This document shows positions 44,610 through 53,464 of a stretch of DNA of 64,000 bases, one piece after another. Source of the DNA: Donghicola tyrosinivorans (GTDB taxonomy: Bacteria > Pseudomonadota > Alphaproteobacteria > Rhodobacterales > Rhodobacteraceae). Under the pieces are notes generated by a model. The model had not been told where the DNA came from and ran no database searches. It was given only the letters and a program-made list of their open reading frames with translations. A program made the position numbers and the translations under genes. The stretch lies in NCBI RefSeq assembly GCF_003003355.1, contig NZ_PVTQ01000002.1:1-64000 (forward strand). The letters run 5' to 3'. Each line of letters begins with the position of its first letter. Position 1 is the stretch's first letter.

Positions 44610-44939
44610 TCAGCTGTCGTCGTCTTCCGACGCGACATCTGTGATGTCGTCAAGGCTGACACTATCGTCATCATCGTCGTCCAGCAGATCATCATCCAGA
44701 TCCATATCTGCTGAATCGTCATCATCCAGAATGACATCATCATCATCGTCAGATTCGCGTGCTTTCAGCTTGCGGGTCTGCTGATCTTCACCGTCGGTGG
44801 GGATCATGCGCGACTTTGCAGTCTCGATGTTGACGACCTCGCCGGTGTAGGGGCTGACGATCGGATTTTTGTTCAGGTCGTAGAAGCGTTTGCCAGTCGT
44901 CGGGCAGACGCGCTTCACGCCCCATTCTTCTTTGGGCAT
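44610..44939 (-). CDS. FYDLN-acid family protein (TIGR02300)
   Basis: 109 residues. The N-terminus WGVKRVCPTTGKRFYDLNK, followed by PIVSPYTGEVV, is the family signature: a short CPxxGxxFYDLN motif with a single Cys here. The C-terminal half is a very acidic Asp-rich tail (runs such as DDDDDVILDDDD). Restricted largely to alphaproteobacteria; function unknown, possibly metal- or nucleic-acid-related. ATG at 44939 chosen because the family begins MPKEEWG. Adjacent to tRNA-Ala. Confidence 0.9.
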   Translation of the reverse strand: MPKEEWGVKRVCPTTGKRFYDLNKNPIVSPYTGEVVNIETAKSRMIPTDGEDQQTRKLKARESDDDDDVILDDDDSADMDLDDDLLDDDDDDSVSLDDITDVASEDDDS

Positions 44940-45043
44940 GGGCAATCCCTTTCGCTCTCTGGTGCTTGCAGGCGGTCGCAGACCCCTGCCATAAGGTCGG
45001 ACGGGTGTCAAAGACAAATCTGGACACCCCATGGAGCGCGCAT

Positions 45044-45736
45044 ATGGGACAACATATCATTTCTGGCAACCCCCCCGTTACGGTGATTGTGCGCAAATCT
45101 GCGCAAGCACGGCGGATGACGTTGCGGGTATCGCGCTTGGACGGGCGCATTACCCTGACAATGCCCGAAGGGGTGCCAGAAGCCCAAGGTGTTGCATTCG
45201 CGAAAGAAAAAGAGGGTTGGCTGCGTAAACAGATCGCCAATCACGTCACGGTTTCCAAAGTGGATTTTGGGACATCTTTGCCGGTCGAGGGGCGCCTTCG
45301 TGTGATCCGACCCTGCGAGGGGCGGCGGGTGATCCTTGAGGATGACGCCCTCTATGTCCCAGGACATCGGGATCAGGTTCCCGTAAAATTGCGCACTTTT
45401 CTGAAAGAAACTGCGCGTCGCCGTTTGGTTGAGGCTGCCCATCGCTATGCGGGACGGCTGGATCGGGCCTATAGCTCGATCGTTTTGCGGGACACGCGGT
45501 CCCGTTGGGGATCGTGTACAGCTGAGGGGCGGCTGATGTTCTCGTGGCGGCTGATTCTGGCGCCGAAAGACGTGCTGGACTACGTGGCGGCCCACGAGGT
45601 GGCGCATCTGGCTCATATGGACCACTCACCGGCCTTCTGGCGGGCGGTTGAGCGGATCTATGGCCCTTACCAAGACCAGCGGGATTGGCTGCGGACTGAC
45701 GGCAACCAATTGCACGCTTATCGCTTTGAGGATTGA
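45044..45736 (+). CDS. YgjP-like M48-type metallopeptidase (DUF45)
   Basis: 230 residues. The zinc-peptidase motif HEVAHLAHMDHSPAFW supplies HExxH (HEVAH) and the downstream His; it is preceded by RSRWGSCTAEGRLMFSW, the family signature. No signal peptide, so cytoplasmic. Substrate unknown; homologues are often called SprT-like or UTP-pyrophosphatase-related proteins. ATG at 45044 has GGAGC upstream. Confidence 0.9.
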   Translation: MGQHIISGNPPVTVIVRKSAQARRMTLRVSRLDGRITLTMPEGVPEAQGVAFAKEKEGWLRKQIANHVTVSKVDFGTSLPVEGRLRVIRPCEGRRVILEDDALYVPGHRDQVPVKLRTFLKETARRRLVEAAHRYAGRLDRAYSSIVLRDTRSRWGSCTAEGRLMFSWRLILAPKDVLDYVAAHEVAHLAHMDHSPAFWRAVERIYGPYQDQRDWLRTDGNQLHAYRFED

Positions 45737-45766
45737 CGGAATCCACCTTTGTGATCACAAAAGACC

Positions 45767-46423
45767 ATGCTTATTTCGAACCGCTCCTACGACTCTGCAA
45801 CGCCCCAGTCGGCCCATGATCGCACCTACCGGATGCTGCGCAGCCGCATCATGTACGGCGAGTTGCAACCGGGCGAGGCCTTGACCCTGCGCGGGATCGG
45901 GAAAGAGTTTGGTGTGTCAATGACCCCCGCGCGTGAGGCTCTGCGCCGTCTGGTTGCGGAAGGGGCGCTGACCCTGTCGCCCTCAGGACGTGTGGCCACG
46001 CCAGAGCTGTCGAACGAACGGATCGAAGAATTGGCCGCTATTCGCGCCTTGCTGGAGGTCGAGCTAGCCTCGCGCGCGCTGCCCCGTGCCCATATGGCGC
46101 TGATCGACCGTCTGGAGGCGATCCACGCCAGCATCAGTCCGATCATCAAAAAGCACGACGCTGTGGGCTATATCCGCACTAACCTAGAGTTTCACCGGAC
46201 GCTGTACCTGCGGGCGCAGGCCCCTGCGATGCTGGCTATGGCGGAAACGGTTTGGTTGCAATTGGGGCCGACTATGCGTGCCCTATATGGCCGTCTGCGC
46301 CGGACCGAGCCGCCCCAGTACCACCGCCACATCATCGCGGCCCTCAAAGCGGGTGATGAACCCGGTCTGCGGCTGGCTGTCCGGTCAGATGTGACCCAAG
46401 GCTTGCGCCTGTTGGTGGCATGA
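45767..46423 (+). CDS. GntR-family regulator (FCD/FadR subgroup)
   Basis: 218 residues. N-terminal winged helix (TYRMLRSRIMYGELQPGEAL, LRGIGKEFGVSMTPAREALR) and an all-helical FCD effector domain with the usual metal/ligand His residues (EFHRTLY, HRHIIAAL). Ligand probably an organic acid. Regulated genes cannot be named: the flanking genes are a peptidase and accA. Followed by a strong terminator. Confidence 0.9.
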   Translation: MLISNRSYDSATPQSAHDRTYRMLRSRIMYGELQPGEALTLRGIGKEFGVSMTPAREALRRLVAEGALTLSPSGRVATPELSNERIEELAAIRALLEVELASRALPRAHMALIDRLEAIHASISPIIKKHDAVGYIRTNLEFHRTLYLRAQAPAMLAMAETVWLQLGPTMRALYGRLRRTEPPQYHRHIIAALKAGDEPGLRLAVRSDVTQGLRLLVA

Positions 46424-46450
46424 AAAAAAGGGGCCAAGCGGCCCCTTTTG
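46423..46450 (+). terminator. Terminator of the GntR gene
   Basis: AAAAGGGGCC-AAGC-GGCCCCTTTT; stem flanked by A and T runs, hence potentially bidirectional with accA. Confidence 0.88.
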
Positions 46451-46453
46451 TAT

Positions 46454-46475
46454 GAGTATTTATTCAATAAAGAAG
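46454..46475 (+). repeat. Dispersed intergenic motif, copy 4
   Basis: GA followed by GTATTTATTCAATAAAGAAG, four bases after the GntR terminator. Confidence 0.65.
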
Positions 46476-46483
46476 TTGGCGGA

Positions 46484-47446
46484 TCAGCTTGCCAGACCTT
46501 TGGAGCCGAGGGCCAGAAACTTTTTCCGGCGGTTGGCGATCAGGGTTTTGCTGTCTTGACCGTCCAGATCCTTGAGCAACTGGCCGATGTTGCGACCCAC
46601 CGATGCGATGATGCCCTGACGGTCGCGGTGCGCGCCGCCCATGGGTTCGGTCACGATGCGATCACAGACACCCAGCTTGTGCAGGTCTTGTGCGGTCAGG
46701 CGCAGTGCCTCGGCGGCTTCGCGCATCTTTTCCGCGTCCTTCCACAGGATCGAGGCGCAGCCTTCCGGCGAGATGACCGAATAGACCGAATGTTCCAGCA
46801 TCATCACTTTGTCGGCGGTTGCGAAGGCAACAGCGCCGCCCGAACCACCTTCGCCGATGATGGTCGAAATGATCGGCACGCCGATCTGCAGGCATTTTTC
46901 GGTCGAGCGGGCGATGGCCTCGGACTGGCCGCGCTCTTCCGCGCCTTTGCCGGGGTAGGCACCAGGGGTGTCCACAAGGGTGATGACCGGCAGGTTAAAG
47001 CGGTCTGCCAGATCCATCAGGCGGATCGCTTTGCGATAGCCTTCGGGGCGCGCCATGCCAAAGTTCCGCTCAATGCGGGTTTTGGTGTCGTGGCCCTTTT
47101 CCTGACCGATCACGACGACGGGGCGGCCGTCAAAGCGGGCCATGCCGCCCATGACAGCGTGGTCGTCCGCAAAGTTCCGGTCACCGGCCAGCGGGGTGTA
47201 TTCGGTGAACAGCGCGTTGATGTAGTCGCGGCAGTGAGGGCGGTCCGGATGACGGGCAACCTGACATTTCCGCCAGGGGGTCAGCTTGGAATACAGCTCT
47301 TTCAGCAGAGTGTCGGCCTTCCGGTCCAGCGCCTTGGCTTCGTCCTCGACATCCATTTCTTCGCTTTGACGGGCGATAGCACGCAGTTCTTCTGCTTTGC
47401 CTTCGATCTCGGCCAGCGGTTTTTCAAAATCGAGGTAATGGGTCAT
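46484..47446 (-). CDS. accA: Acetyl-CoA carboxylase, carboxyltransferase subunit alpha
   Basis: 320 residues, typical for AccA. N-terminal helical part ([20 protein letters not shown]), crotonase-fold carboxyltransferase with [30 protein letters not shown] and [12 protein letters not shown], which forms the CoA/biotin site. With AccD it transfers the carboxyl group from biotin to acetyl-CoA, making malonyl-CoA for fatty-acid synthesis. ATG at 47446 with AAAGGAG upstream. Stands alone, as accA commonly does. Confidence 0.97.
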   Translation of the reverse strand: MTHYLDFEKPLAEIEGKAEELRAIARQSEEMDVEDEAKALDRKADTLLKELYSKLTPWRKCQVARHPDRPHCRDYINALFTEYTPLAGDRNFADDHAVMGGMARFDGRPVVVIGQEKGHDTKTRIERNFGMARPEGYRKAIRLMDLADRFNLPVITLVDTPGAYPGKGAEERGQSEAIARSTEKCLQIGVPIISTIIGEGGSGGAVAFATADKVMMLEHSVYSVISPEGCASILWKDAEKMREAAEALRLTAQDLHKLGVCDRIVTEPMGGAHRDRQGIIASVGRNIGQLLKDLDGQDSKTLIANRRKKFLALGSKGLAS

Positions 47447-47614
47447 TCGGACGCTCCTTTACTTGGCCGCTATATGGCGATTGTGCAGGCTAGATGCAAT
47501 CCGCTACGCGCAAGGCGCTTTATTATCGCCCCGCGGCAGGGCTAGGGTAGGGTAGATTCCAGGGTGCGATTTATTTCAGGTGCCTCGGGTCCCGGCCATT
47601 TGTAGAGAGATATT

Positions 47615-48082
47615 ATGTACAAGACAGAGATCACAGAACGTGTCCCGTTGCGCCTTTTCGGTCAGCCGCACACAGGCCCCTACATGAACCTTGGCCCTGC
47701 CTTCGCGCAGGTGGCCGAGATGGCTGGCAAGGCCGGTCTTTGGCCCCACGCGATTGGCATGGCGGGGGTTTATTATGACAACCCCAAACTAACACCGCCC
47801 GCTGATCTACGCAGCTTCCCGGCGGTCGCGGTCAAAGAGGGTGCCATCCTGCCTGATGGTATGGAGCAGCGCGTTCTGGACGCTGGCCCCTATCTGGAAC
47901 TGTTGCATGTGGGCGATTACGCAGGGTTGGCTGCGACCTACGGCTACATCTACGACGAAGTCTTGCCAGCATCGGGGCGGACACACGCCCCGCTTCCCAG
48001 CTATGAACTGTATCTGAACGACCCCAACGAGGTTCCGCCAGAAGAGCTTCAGACCCTGATCTGCATTCCCCTCAACCCATAA
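47615..48082 (+). CDS. GyrI-like small-molecule-binding protein
   Basis: 155 residues. The AraC effector-binding / GyrI (SbmC) fold: PLRLFGQPHTGPYMNLGPAF at the N-terminus, GVYYDNPKLTP in the middle and SYELYLNDP with the typical E-x-Y/L-Y-x-x-D/N-P near the end. Acts as a stand-alone ligand-binding or toxin-quenching domain; no DNA-binding region. Its 3' end overlaps the convergent lysE by 11 bases. Confidence 0.85.
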   Translation: MYKTEITERVPLRLFGQPHTGPYMNLGPAFAQVAEMAGKAGLWPHAIGMAGVYYDNPKLTPPADLRSFPAVAVKEGAILPDGMEQRVLDAGPYLELLHVGDYAGLAATYGYIYDEVLPASGRTHAPLPSYELYLNDPNEVPPEELQTLICIPLNP

Positions 48083-48665
48083 GGACGGGGATCAGCGTCG
48101 CCAGCAGCAACAGGGCCATCGCGCCGTTGAACAGACGCAGACGGGCGGGCGTTGCCAGCAGACGGCGGATCTGCTGCCCAAGCAACGTCCAACTGCTGGT
48201 CGAGACCAGCGCCGTCAGCACATAGGCCAATGCCACCAGCCCCACATGGCTCAGATCGCGGCCACCTGCGTAAAGGGTGATCGCGGTCAATGCCATGCTC
48301 CATGCCTTCGGGTTCACCCATTGGAAGGCTGCCGCCTCGACAAAGCGCAAGGGGCGAGAGCGGGCATCCGCACCTTGGATCGGGGCCGCGGTCGCGATTT
48401 TCCACGCCAGATAAGCCAGATAGCCGACCGATGCGATCTTCAGCGCTGTGTAGGACGCAGGCCACAGATCAAAAATCTGCATTACCCCCAGTCCGACTAG
48501 AAGCACCATGGCCGGAAATCCAAAGGCGATCCCAGCCATGTGGGGCAGGGTACGGGCAAAGCCAAAGTTGGCACCCGATGCCATCAGCATCAGGTTGTTC
48601 GGCCCGGGTGTGATCACCGTAGCCAGCGAGAACGCGAAAAGAGCAGGGATAAGTTCGTAGGTCAT
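48072..48665 (-). CDS. LysE-family amino-acid exporter
   Basis: 197 residues, six predicted membrane helices. LysE/RhtB signature TPGPNNLMLMASGANFGF near residue 20 and FQWVNPKAW in the middle. Exports amino acids or related compounds. Divergent from an Lrp/AsnC regulator with 73 bp between the start codons, a classic exporter-regulator pair. Confidence 0.9.
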   Translation of the reverse strand: MTYELIPALFAFSLATVITPGPNNLMLMASGANFGFARTLPHMAGIAFGFPAMVLLVGLGVMQIFDLWPASYTALKIASVGYLAYLAWKIATAAPIQGADARSRPLRFVEAAAFQWVNPKAWSMALTAITLYAGGRDLSHVGLVALAYVLTALVSTSSWTLLGQQIRRLLATPARLRLFNGAMALLLLATLIPVLMG

Positions 48666-48738
48666 ATGCGCAATATCATGCGAAAATCACCGCAATTGGC
48701 TTGCAAAGACCTCATTCAAGCAACAATAATCGCAACAA

Positions 48739-49191
48739 ATGATCAAAGATGACCAGATAAACCGAAAAATATTGCAAGTCCTCTCATCCGAGGGCCGCAT
48801 CAGCAATCTCGAACTGGCCGATCGCGTGGGCCTGTCCCCATCGGCCTGCCTGCGCCGCGTGCAGGATCTGGAAAAGCGCGGGGCGATCAGCGGTTATCGT
48901 GCGGTTCTCAATCCCGCAGCTATGGGCATCGGCTTCATCGCCTATGTGACTGTCGGTCTCGGTACCCATACCAAAGCGGCGCAAGAGGCGTTTGAACGCG
49001 CAATCGCCCGCGCCCCCGAGGTGCGCGAATGCCATAACATCACCGGTGCCATCGAATACCTCCTGCGGATCGAGGCTGCAGATCTGGCCGCCTACAAACA
49101 TTTCCACACCGAAGTCCTAGGAACCCTGCCGCAGGTGCAGGCTCTCACCACCTATGTGGTCATGGGCTCCCCAAAGGACGAGCGGGCATAG
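48739..49191 (+). CDS. Lrp/AsnC-family transcriptional regulator
   Basis: 150 residues. Helix-turn-helix (DDQINRKILQVLSSEGRISN, LELADRVGLSPSACLRRVQDL) followed by the RAM ligand-binding domain (VRECHNITGAIEYLLRIEA). Probably senses an amino acid and controls the divergent lysE exporter gene. Confidence 0.92.
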   Translation: MIKDDQINRKILQVLSSEGRISNLELADRVGLSPSACLRRVQDLEKRGAISGYRAVLNPAAMGIGFIAYVTVGLGTHTKAAQEAFERAIARAPEVRECHNITGAIEYLLRIEAADLAAYKHFHTEVLGTLPQVQALTTYVVMGSPKDERA

Positions 49192-49193
49192 AA

Positions 49194-49217
49194 AAAGGCC
49201 ACCGGAAACCGGCAGCC
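49194..49217 (+). terminator. Weak hairpin after the Lrp gene
   Basis: GGC-CA-CCGG-AAA-CCGG-CA-GCC with an A-run before and CTCTTC after. Possible terminator with internal mismatches. Confidence 0.35.
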
Positions 49218-49218
49218 T

Positions 49219-49246
49219 CTTCATCTTGGCGAAAATACCTCGGGGG
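49219..49246 (-). repeat. Dispersed intergenic motif, copy 5
   Basis: On the reverse strand CCCCCGAGGTATTTTCGC then CAAGATGAAG, immediately after the mcl1 hairpin, same strand as mcl1. Confidence 0.6.
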
Positions 49247-49247
49247 T

Positions 49248-49266
49248 CCGGGGGCAGCGCCCCCGG
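49248..49266 (-). terminator. Hairpin downstream of mcl1
   Basis: Perfect 8-bp stem CCGGGGGC-3 nt-GCCCCCGG right after the mcl1 stop; no direct U-tract, but the dispersed motif follows. Confidence 0.55.
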
Positions 49267-49273
49267 CCTTTGA

Positions 49274-50233
49274 TCAGCTGTTCGCGATCATCTCCGACTG
49301 GCGCACGATTACTTCGGCCTGCTTGATCGAGGCGATGTCGACCAGACGGCCTTTGTAAACAGTTGCGCCTTCGCCCTTGGCTTTGGCTTCTTCCATTGCG
49401 GCCAGAATTTCGCGGGCCTCGGTGACGGCGGCTTCGGACGGGGTGAAGACCTCGTTGGCCAGCGCGATCTGTTTGGGGTGGATGGCCCATTTGCCAACCA
49501 TGCCAAGGGTCGCCGAACGCAGCGCCTGCGCGCGGTAGCCTTCGTCATCGCTGAAATCGCCGAAGGGGCCGTCGACGGGCAGCACGCCGTGGGTGCGGCA
49601 GGCGGCAACGATGGCAGCCTGTGCCCAGTGCCACGGGTCCGACCAATACTTCGCGCCTTCGCGCAGCATGTAATAGTTTTCCTGTGTCCCGCCGATGCCG
49701 GTGGTTGCCATGCCCATGGATGCGGCAAAGTCCGCAGCGCCAAGGCTCATGGCCACCAGACGGGGCGAGGCGGCGGCGATTTCTTCCACATGGGCAATGC
49801 CGGCAGCCGATTCGATGATGACTTCAAAGTTGATCTTCTTGGCGCGGCCTTTGGCGGTCTCGATCGCGGTGACCAGCGCGTCCACGGCGTAGATGTCGGC
49901 AGCGCAACCCACTTTGGGGATCATGATCTGGTCCAGACGCTCGCCCGCCTGTTCCATCAGGTCCACGACGTCGCGGTACCAGTAGGGGGTGTCCAGACCG
50001 TTGATGCGCACCGAAAGGGTCTTGTTGCCCCAATCCACATCGCTGATCGCCGCGATAATGTTCGCGCGGGCCGCGTCCTTGTCGGTGGGGGCCACCGAAT
50101 CCTCAAGGTCAAGGTTGATCACGTCCGCCGCGCTGGCGGCCATTTTCTCAAACAATGCAGGGCGCGAGCCGGGGCCGAACAGCTGGCAACGGTTCGGGCG
50201 GGCGGGCGCTGGGGGCTGAATGCGGAAGCTCAT
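49274..50233 (-). CDS. mcl1: L-malyl-CoA / beta-methylmalyl-CoA lyase
   Basis: 319 residues, HpcH/HpaI (citrate lyase beta) fold. FGPGSRPALFEKMAASAADV, NLDLEDSVAPTDKD (metal/CoA site), EVIIESAAGIAHVEEI and GKWAIHPKQIALANE match Mcl1 of Rhodobacter in length and motif order. It cleaves beta-methylmalyl-CoA to glyoxylate and propionyl-CoA and condenses or cleaves malyl-CoA in the ethylmalonyl-CoA pathway of acetate assimilation. Its glyoxylate links it conceptually to glcDEF. Transcribed alone. Confidence 0.92.
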   Translation of the reverse strand: MSFRIQPPAPARPNRCQLFGPGSRPALFEKMAASAADVINLDLEDSVAPTDKDAARANIIAAISDVDWGNKTLSVRINGLDTPYWYRDVVDLMEQAGERLDQIMIPKVGCAADIYAVDALVTAIETAKGRAKKINFEVIIESAAGIAHVEEIAAASPRLVAMSLGAADFAASMGMATTGIGGTQENYYMLREGAKYWSDPWHWAQAAIVAACRTHGVLPVDGPFGDFSDDEGYRAQALRSATLGMVGKWAIHPKQIALANEVFTPSEAAVTEAREILAAMEEAKAKGEGATVYKGRLVDIASIKQAEVIVRQSEMIANS

Positions 50234-50411
50234 CGGCTCTGCCTTTCGGTAATGATATTTCGTTTAGGTTGCTTGAATGGGTATTAAATTGCGCAGCGTC
50301 ACGCAAGCGTCTTTTCGCAACTGCGGCATCGGACGCTGCGTTGCGGCCACGCTATCGAAGAGTTTCACGTCTTGAGGGGTAGGGCTGCAAGAATCTTCGG
50401 CAAATCTTTTC

Positions 50412-50436
50412 AAATTTCGAAGTTTCTTCAAAATTT
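50412..50436. promoter_or_regulatory. Operator-like palindrome upstream of the dgcN operon
   Basis: Arms AAATTTCGAAG and CTTCAAAATTT around a TTT centre; 11-bp arms with one mismatch, in an AT-rich stretch about 80 bp before the dgcN ATG. Likely a regulator binding site for the D-amino-acid operon; regulator not in the window. Confidence 0.45.
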
Positions 50437-50515
50437 TCAGTAGAAGCCGCAGGATTTCGTAAGAAATCTCGCTGCAGGCGCGGCATCCTGTTTCCTGAGA
50501 AGAAGGATTTTTGCG

Positions 50516-51517
50516 ATGATCAAGACCCCTTACCTGCTGTTTCTAGGCGATGCACCCGATCAACTTGCGGCCAAAGTCGCACAAGGTATCAAGGACTGGC
50601 GCCCCGAGAATGCCGTAGGCCAGTTCCGTATGGAAGGCTGCAAAGCCGATCTGGGCCTGACTGATATGACTCTGGCCGAGGCCAAGGCGGCGGGCGCTGA
50701 AACTCTGGTCATTGGCGTTGCCAACCGTGGCGGCGTGATCAGTCAGGCATGGAAAAAGGTGCTGGTTGCGGCGCTGGAAGAGGGCTTTGATCTGGCCTCC
50801 GGCTTGCACAACCTGCTGCGCAACGAGCCCGATCTGGTGGCGGTTGCCGAAGCTTGCGGCCGTTCGCTGCATGACGTGCGCGTTCCCGAGGTTCAGTACC
50901 CCATCGCCAATGGAGAAAAGCGCCGCGGCAAGCGTGTGCTGGCGGTCGGGACCGATTGCTCGGTCGGCAAGATGTATACCGCGCTGGCGCTGGACAACTC
51001 GATGCGCGCCAAGGGTCTGAAAAGCACCTTCCGGGCCACCGGCCAGACCGGCATTCTGATCACCGGCAACGGCGTGCCGCTGGACGCAGTGATCGCGGAC
51101 TTTATGGCGGGCTCGATCGAGTGGCTGACGCCTGATAATGATGATGATCACTGGGATATCATCGAAGGGCAGGGCAGCCTGTTCCACGTGTCCTATTCCG
51201 GCGTAACGCTGGCGCTGGTCCATGGCGGTCAGGCAGATGCGCTGATCCTGTGCCATGAGCCGACCCGCACCCATCTGCGCGGCCTGCCCGGTTACGCGGT
51301 TCCGACCCTTCAGCAACTGGCTGATTTGGTTCTGCCCTTGGCCCGTGTTGCCAATCCTGACGTGAAGATCGTTGGTATTTCGGTCAACACCCAGCATATG
51401 GGCGACGCCGAAGCCGAGGCCTATCTGGCGCAGGTCGAGGCAGAGATGGGTCTGCCCGCCGTCGATCCCTACCGCCACAGCGCGGATCGTCTGGCAGACG
51501 CCTTGGCTGCACTGTAA
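50516..51517 (+). CDS. dgcN: D-glutamate N-acetyltransferase DgcN (DUF1611)
   Basis: 333 residues. DUF1611 architecture: an N-terminal Rossmann-like part (TLVIGVANRGGVISQAW) and a P-loop-like VGTDCSVGKMYTALAL, then GIL-ITGNGVPLDAVIADF. This family was assigned recently as the D-Glu N-acetyltransferase DgcN, working with the racemase DgcA. Gene order dgcN-dgcA is preserved here, which strengthens the call. It is not a GNAT-type acetyltransferase. ATG at 50516 after AGAAGAAGGA. First gene of a probable three-gene operon. Confidence 0.85.
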   Translation: MIKTPYLLFLGDAPDQLAAKVAQGIKDWRPENAVGQFRMEGCKADLGLTDMTLAEAKAAGAETLVIGVANRGGVISQAWKKVLVAALEEGFDLASGLHNLLRNEPDLVAVAEACGRSLHDVRVPEVQYPIANGEKRRGKRVLAVGTDCSVGKMYTALALDNSMRAKGLKSTFRATGQTGILITGNGVPLDAVIADFMAGSIEWLTPDNDDDHWDIIEGQGSLFHVSYSGVTLALVHGGQADALILCHEPTRTHLRGLPGYAVPTLQQLADLVLPLARVANPDVKIVGISVNTQHMGDAEAEAYLAQVEAEMGLPAVDPYRHSADRLADALAAL

Positions 51518-51560
51518 GCCTTTGATCTACCGAGGGGCCTTGCGGGGCCTTTCGTTCCAT

Positions 51561-51584
51561 TAAGTATTTTTGCGATAAAGAAGG
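51561..51584 (+). repeat. Dispersed intergenic motif, copy 6
   Basis: TAAGTATTTTTGCG followed by ATAAAGAAGG; its purine-rich end doubles as the ribosome binding site of dgcA. Confidence 0.6.
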
Positions 51585-51591
51585 AATGGGC

Positions 51592-52557
51592 ATGTCTTTG
51601 ATCGTCCGTCGCGAGAGCTTCAAACTGGCGCAGGTCTTTACGATCTCGCGCGGGAGCAGGACCGAGGCGCAGGTGCTGTCTGTGCAAATCACGCGGGGCG
51701 GGGTGACTGGATACGGGGAATGCGTTCCCTATGCCCGTTATGGCGAAACGCTGGACAGCGTTTCCGAACAGATCGCCGGTCTGCCGCAGGATATCGAGCG
51801 TAAGGCGCTGCAATATGCCCTGCCCGCAGGGGCGGCGCGCAATGCGGTGGATTGTGCCTTGTGGGATCTGGAGGCCAAGAAGACCCATCGCCGTGTTTGG
51901 GATCTGGCCGGTGTGCCGGCGCCAGGCCCGGAGGTGACGGCCTATACGCTGTCTTTGGCGAGCCCCGAAGAGATGGAAGAACAGGCGCGGAAGAATGCGT
52001 TCCGTCCGCTGCTGAAGATCAAGCTTGGCACACCCGAGGACATGCCGCGTTTGGAAGCCGTGCGTCGCGGTGCGCCTTCATCGCGGATCATTGTGGACGC
52101 CAATGAAGGCTGGAGCGCAGAGGTCTATTCCGATCTGGCGCCGCATCTGGTCCGCTTGGGCGTAGAGATGGTCGAGCAACCTTTGCCCGCAGGTCAGGAC
52201 GACGCCCTGTTGGGGCTGGAGCGCCCTGTGCCCCTTTGTGCCGATGAAAGCTGTCATGATCGCAATGGTCTGGAAAAGCTGCGCGGCAAATATGACATGA
52301 TCAACATTAAGCTGGACAAGACCGGCGGCCTGACCGAGGCCTTGGCATTGCGCCGTGCGGCCGAGGAAATGGGCTTTGATATCATGGTGGGCTGCATGAT
52401 TGGCAGCTCGCTTGCGATGGCCCCTGCGACCGTTGTTGCGCGGGGTGTGAAGGTCGTCGATCTTGACGCGCCGCTGCTTCTGGCCGAAGACCGTGACAAC
52501 GCCCTGCATTACGATGCCGATGGAGTGCATCCGCCTGTGGCGGCCCTTTGGGGGTAA
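51592..52557 (+). CDS. dgcA: N-acetyl-D-glutamate racemase DgcA (enolase superfamily)
   Basis: 321 residues. Muconate-lactonizing/dipeptide-epimerase-like fold: LKIKLGT (Lys pair of the KxK motif), IIVDANEGW, EQPLPAGQD, CADESCHD for the metal ligands Asp/Glu/Asp, and INIKLDKTGGL with the second catalytic Lys. Relatives are L-Ala-D/L-Glu epimerases; beside dgcN the most likely substrate is N-acetyl-D-Glu, giving N-acetyl-L-Glu. ATG at 51592 preferred (SD AGAAGGA seven bases before); ATG 51586 is too close to it. Confidence 0.85.
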   Translation: MSLIVRRESFKLAQVFTISRGSRTEAQVLSVQITRGGVTGYGECVPYARYGETLDSVSEQIAGLPQDIERKALQYALPAGAARNAVDCALWDLEAKKTHRRVWDLAGVPAPGPEVTAYTLSLASPEEMEEQARKNAFRPLLKIKLGTPEDMPRLEAVRRGAPSSRIIVDANEGWSAEVYSDLAPHLVRLGVEMVEQPLPAGQDDALLGLERPVPLCADESCHDRNGLEKLRGKYDMINIKLDKTGGLTEALALRRAAEEMGFDIMVGCMIGSSLAMAPATVVARGVKVVDLDAPLLLAEDRDNALHYDADGVHPPVAALWG

Positions 52558-52592
52558 GGCCCCCGTCGCGATCTATTAGGAGAAGACCCGAC

Positions 52593-53444
52593 ATGACCCG
52601 TACCGTCTATGTGAACGGCGAATACCTGCCCGAAACCGAAGCCAAAGTGTCCATCTTTGACCGTGGCTTTCTGATGGCGGATGGCGTCTACGAAGTGACC
52701 ACCGTTCTGGACGGCAAGCTGATCGACTTTGATGGCCACGCAACGCGTCTGGCCCGCTCGCTGAGCGAGTTGGAGATGAAAGAGCCGGTCACCAAGGAAG
52801 AGCTGCTGTCGATCCACCGCAAGTTGGTTGAAGAAAACGGTGTCGATGAAGGTCTGGTTTACCTGCAAGTGACCCGTGGCGCTGCGGACCGTGACTTTGC
52901 CTATCCCAAGGATGCAGAGCCGACGCTGGTTCTGTTCACCCAGAAGAAAAACGCCGTGAACAGCCCTGCGGCGAAGACTGGTATTTCTGTCATCTCGATC
53001 CCCGATATCCGTTGGGGCCGTCGTGACATTAAAACCGTGCAGCTGCTGTACCCCTCGATGGGCAAGATGGCGGCCAAGGCGGCTGGTGCCGATGATGCGT
53101 GGATGGTTGAGGATGGTTTCGTGACCGAGGGCACCTCGAATAATGCCTATATCGTGAAGGACGGTGTGATCATCACCCGCAACCTCAGCACCCACATCCT
53201 GCACGGAATTACTCGCGCCGCTGTTCTGCGCTTTGCGGAAGTGGCGCAGATGAAGATCGAAGAGCGTCCCTTCACCATTGAAGAAGCGCAAAACGCGGAT
53301 GAGGCCTTTATCACCTCGGCCACGTCATTTGTGCAGCCCGTGGTCAAGATTGACGACAAAGCTGTCGGCACCGGCACCGTTGGCCCCGTGGCTTCGCGCC
53401 TGCGCGAGATCTATCTGGAAGAAAGCCGCAAAGCCGCAATCTGA
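52593..53444 (+). CDS. dat: D-amino-acid transaminase (class IV, PLP)
   Basis: 283 residues. Fold-type IV aminotransferase: YVNGEYLPETEAKVSIFDRGF, PLP lysine in RRDIKTVQLL, and VTEGTSNNAYIV for phosphate/cofactor contacts. It exchanges amino groups between D-amino acids such as D-Ala and 2-oxoglutarate, producing or consuming D-Glu. As third gene of the dgcN-dgcA cluster it can feed various D-amino acids into D-Glu. ATG at 52593 with AGGAGA upstream. A branched-chain aminotransferase-like specificity is less likely, given the context. Confidence 0.9.
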   Translation: MTRTVYVNGEYLPETEAKVSIFDRGFLMADGVYEVTTVLDGKLIDFDGHATRLARSLSELEMKEPVTKEELLSIHRKLVEENGVDEGLVYLQVTRGAADRDFAYPKDAEPTLVLFTQKKNAVNSPAAKTGISVISIPDIRWGRRDIKTVQLLYPSMGKMAAKAAGADDAWMVEDGFVTEGTSNNAYIVKDGVIITRNLSTHILHGITRAAVLRFAEVAQMKIEERPFTIEEAQNADEAFITSATSFVQPVVKIDDKAVGTGTVGPVASRLREIYLEESRKAAI

Positions 53445-53464
53445 TCCTGACTTCATCGTTGTGA

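Noticed and set aside
47535-47560. GGGCTAGGGTAGGGTAG short tandem repeat
   Set aside because: Only two to three partial units; likely chance in a promoter region.
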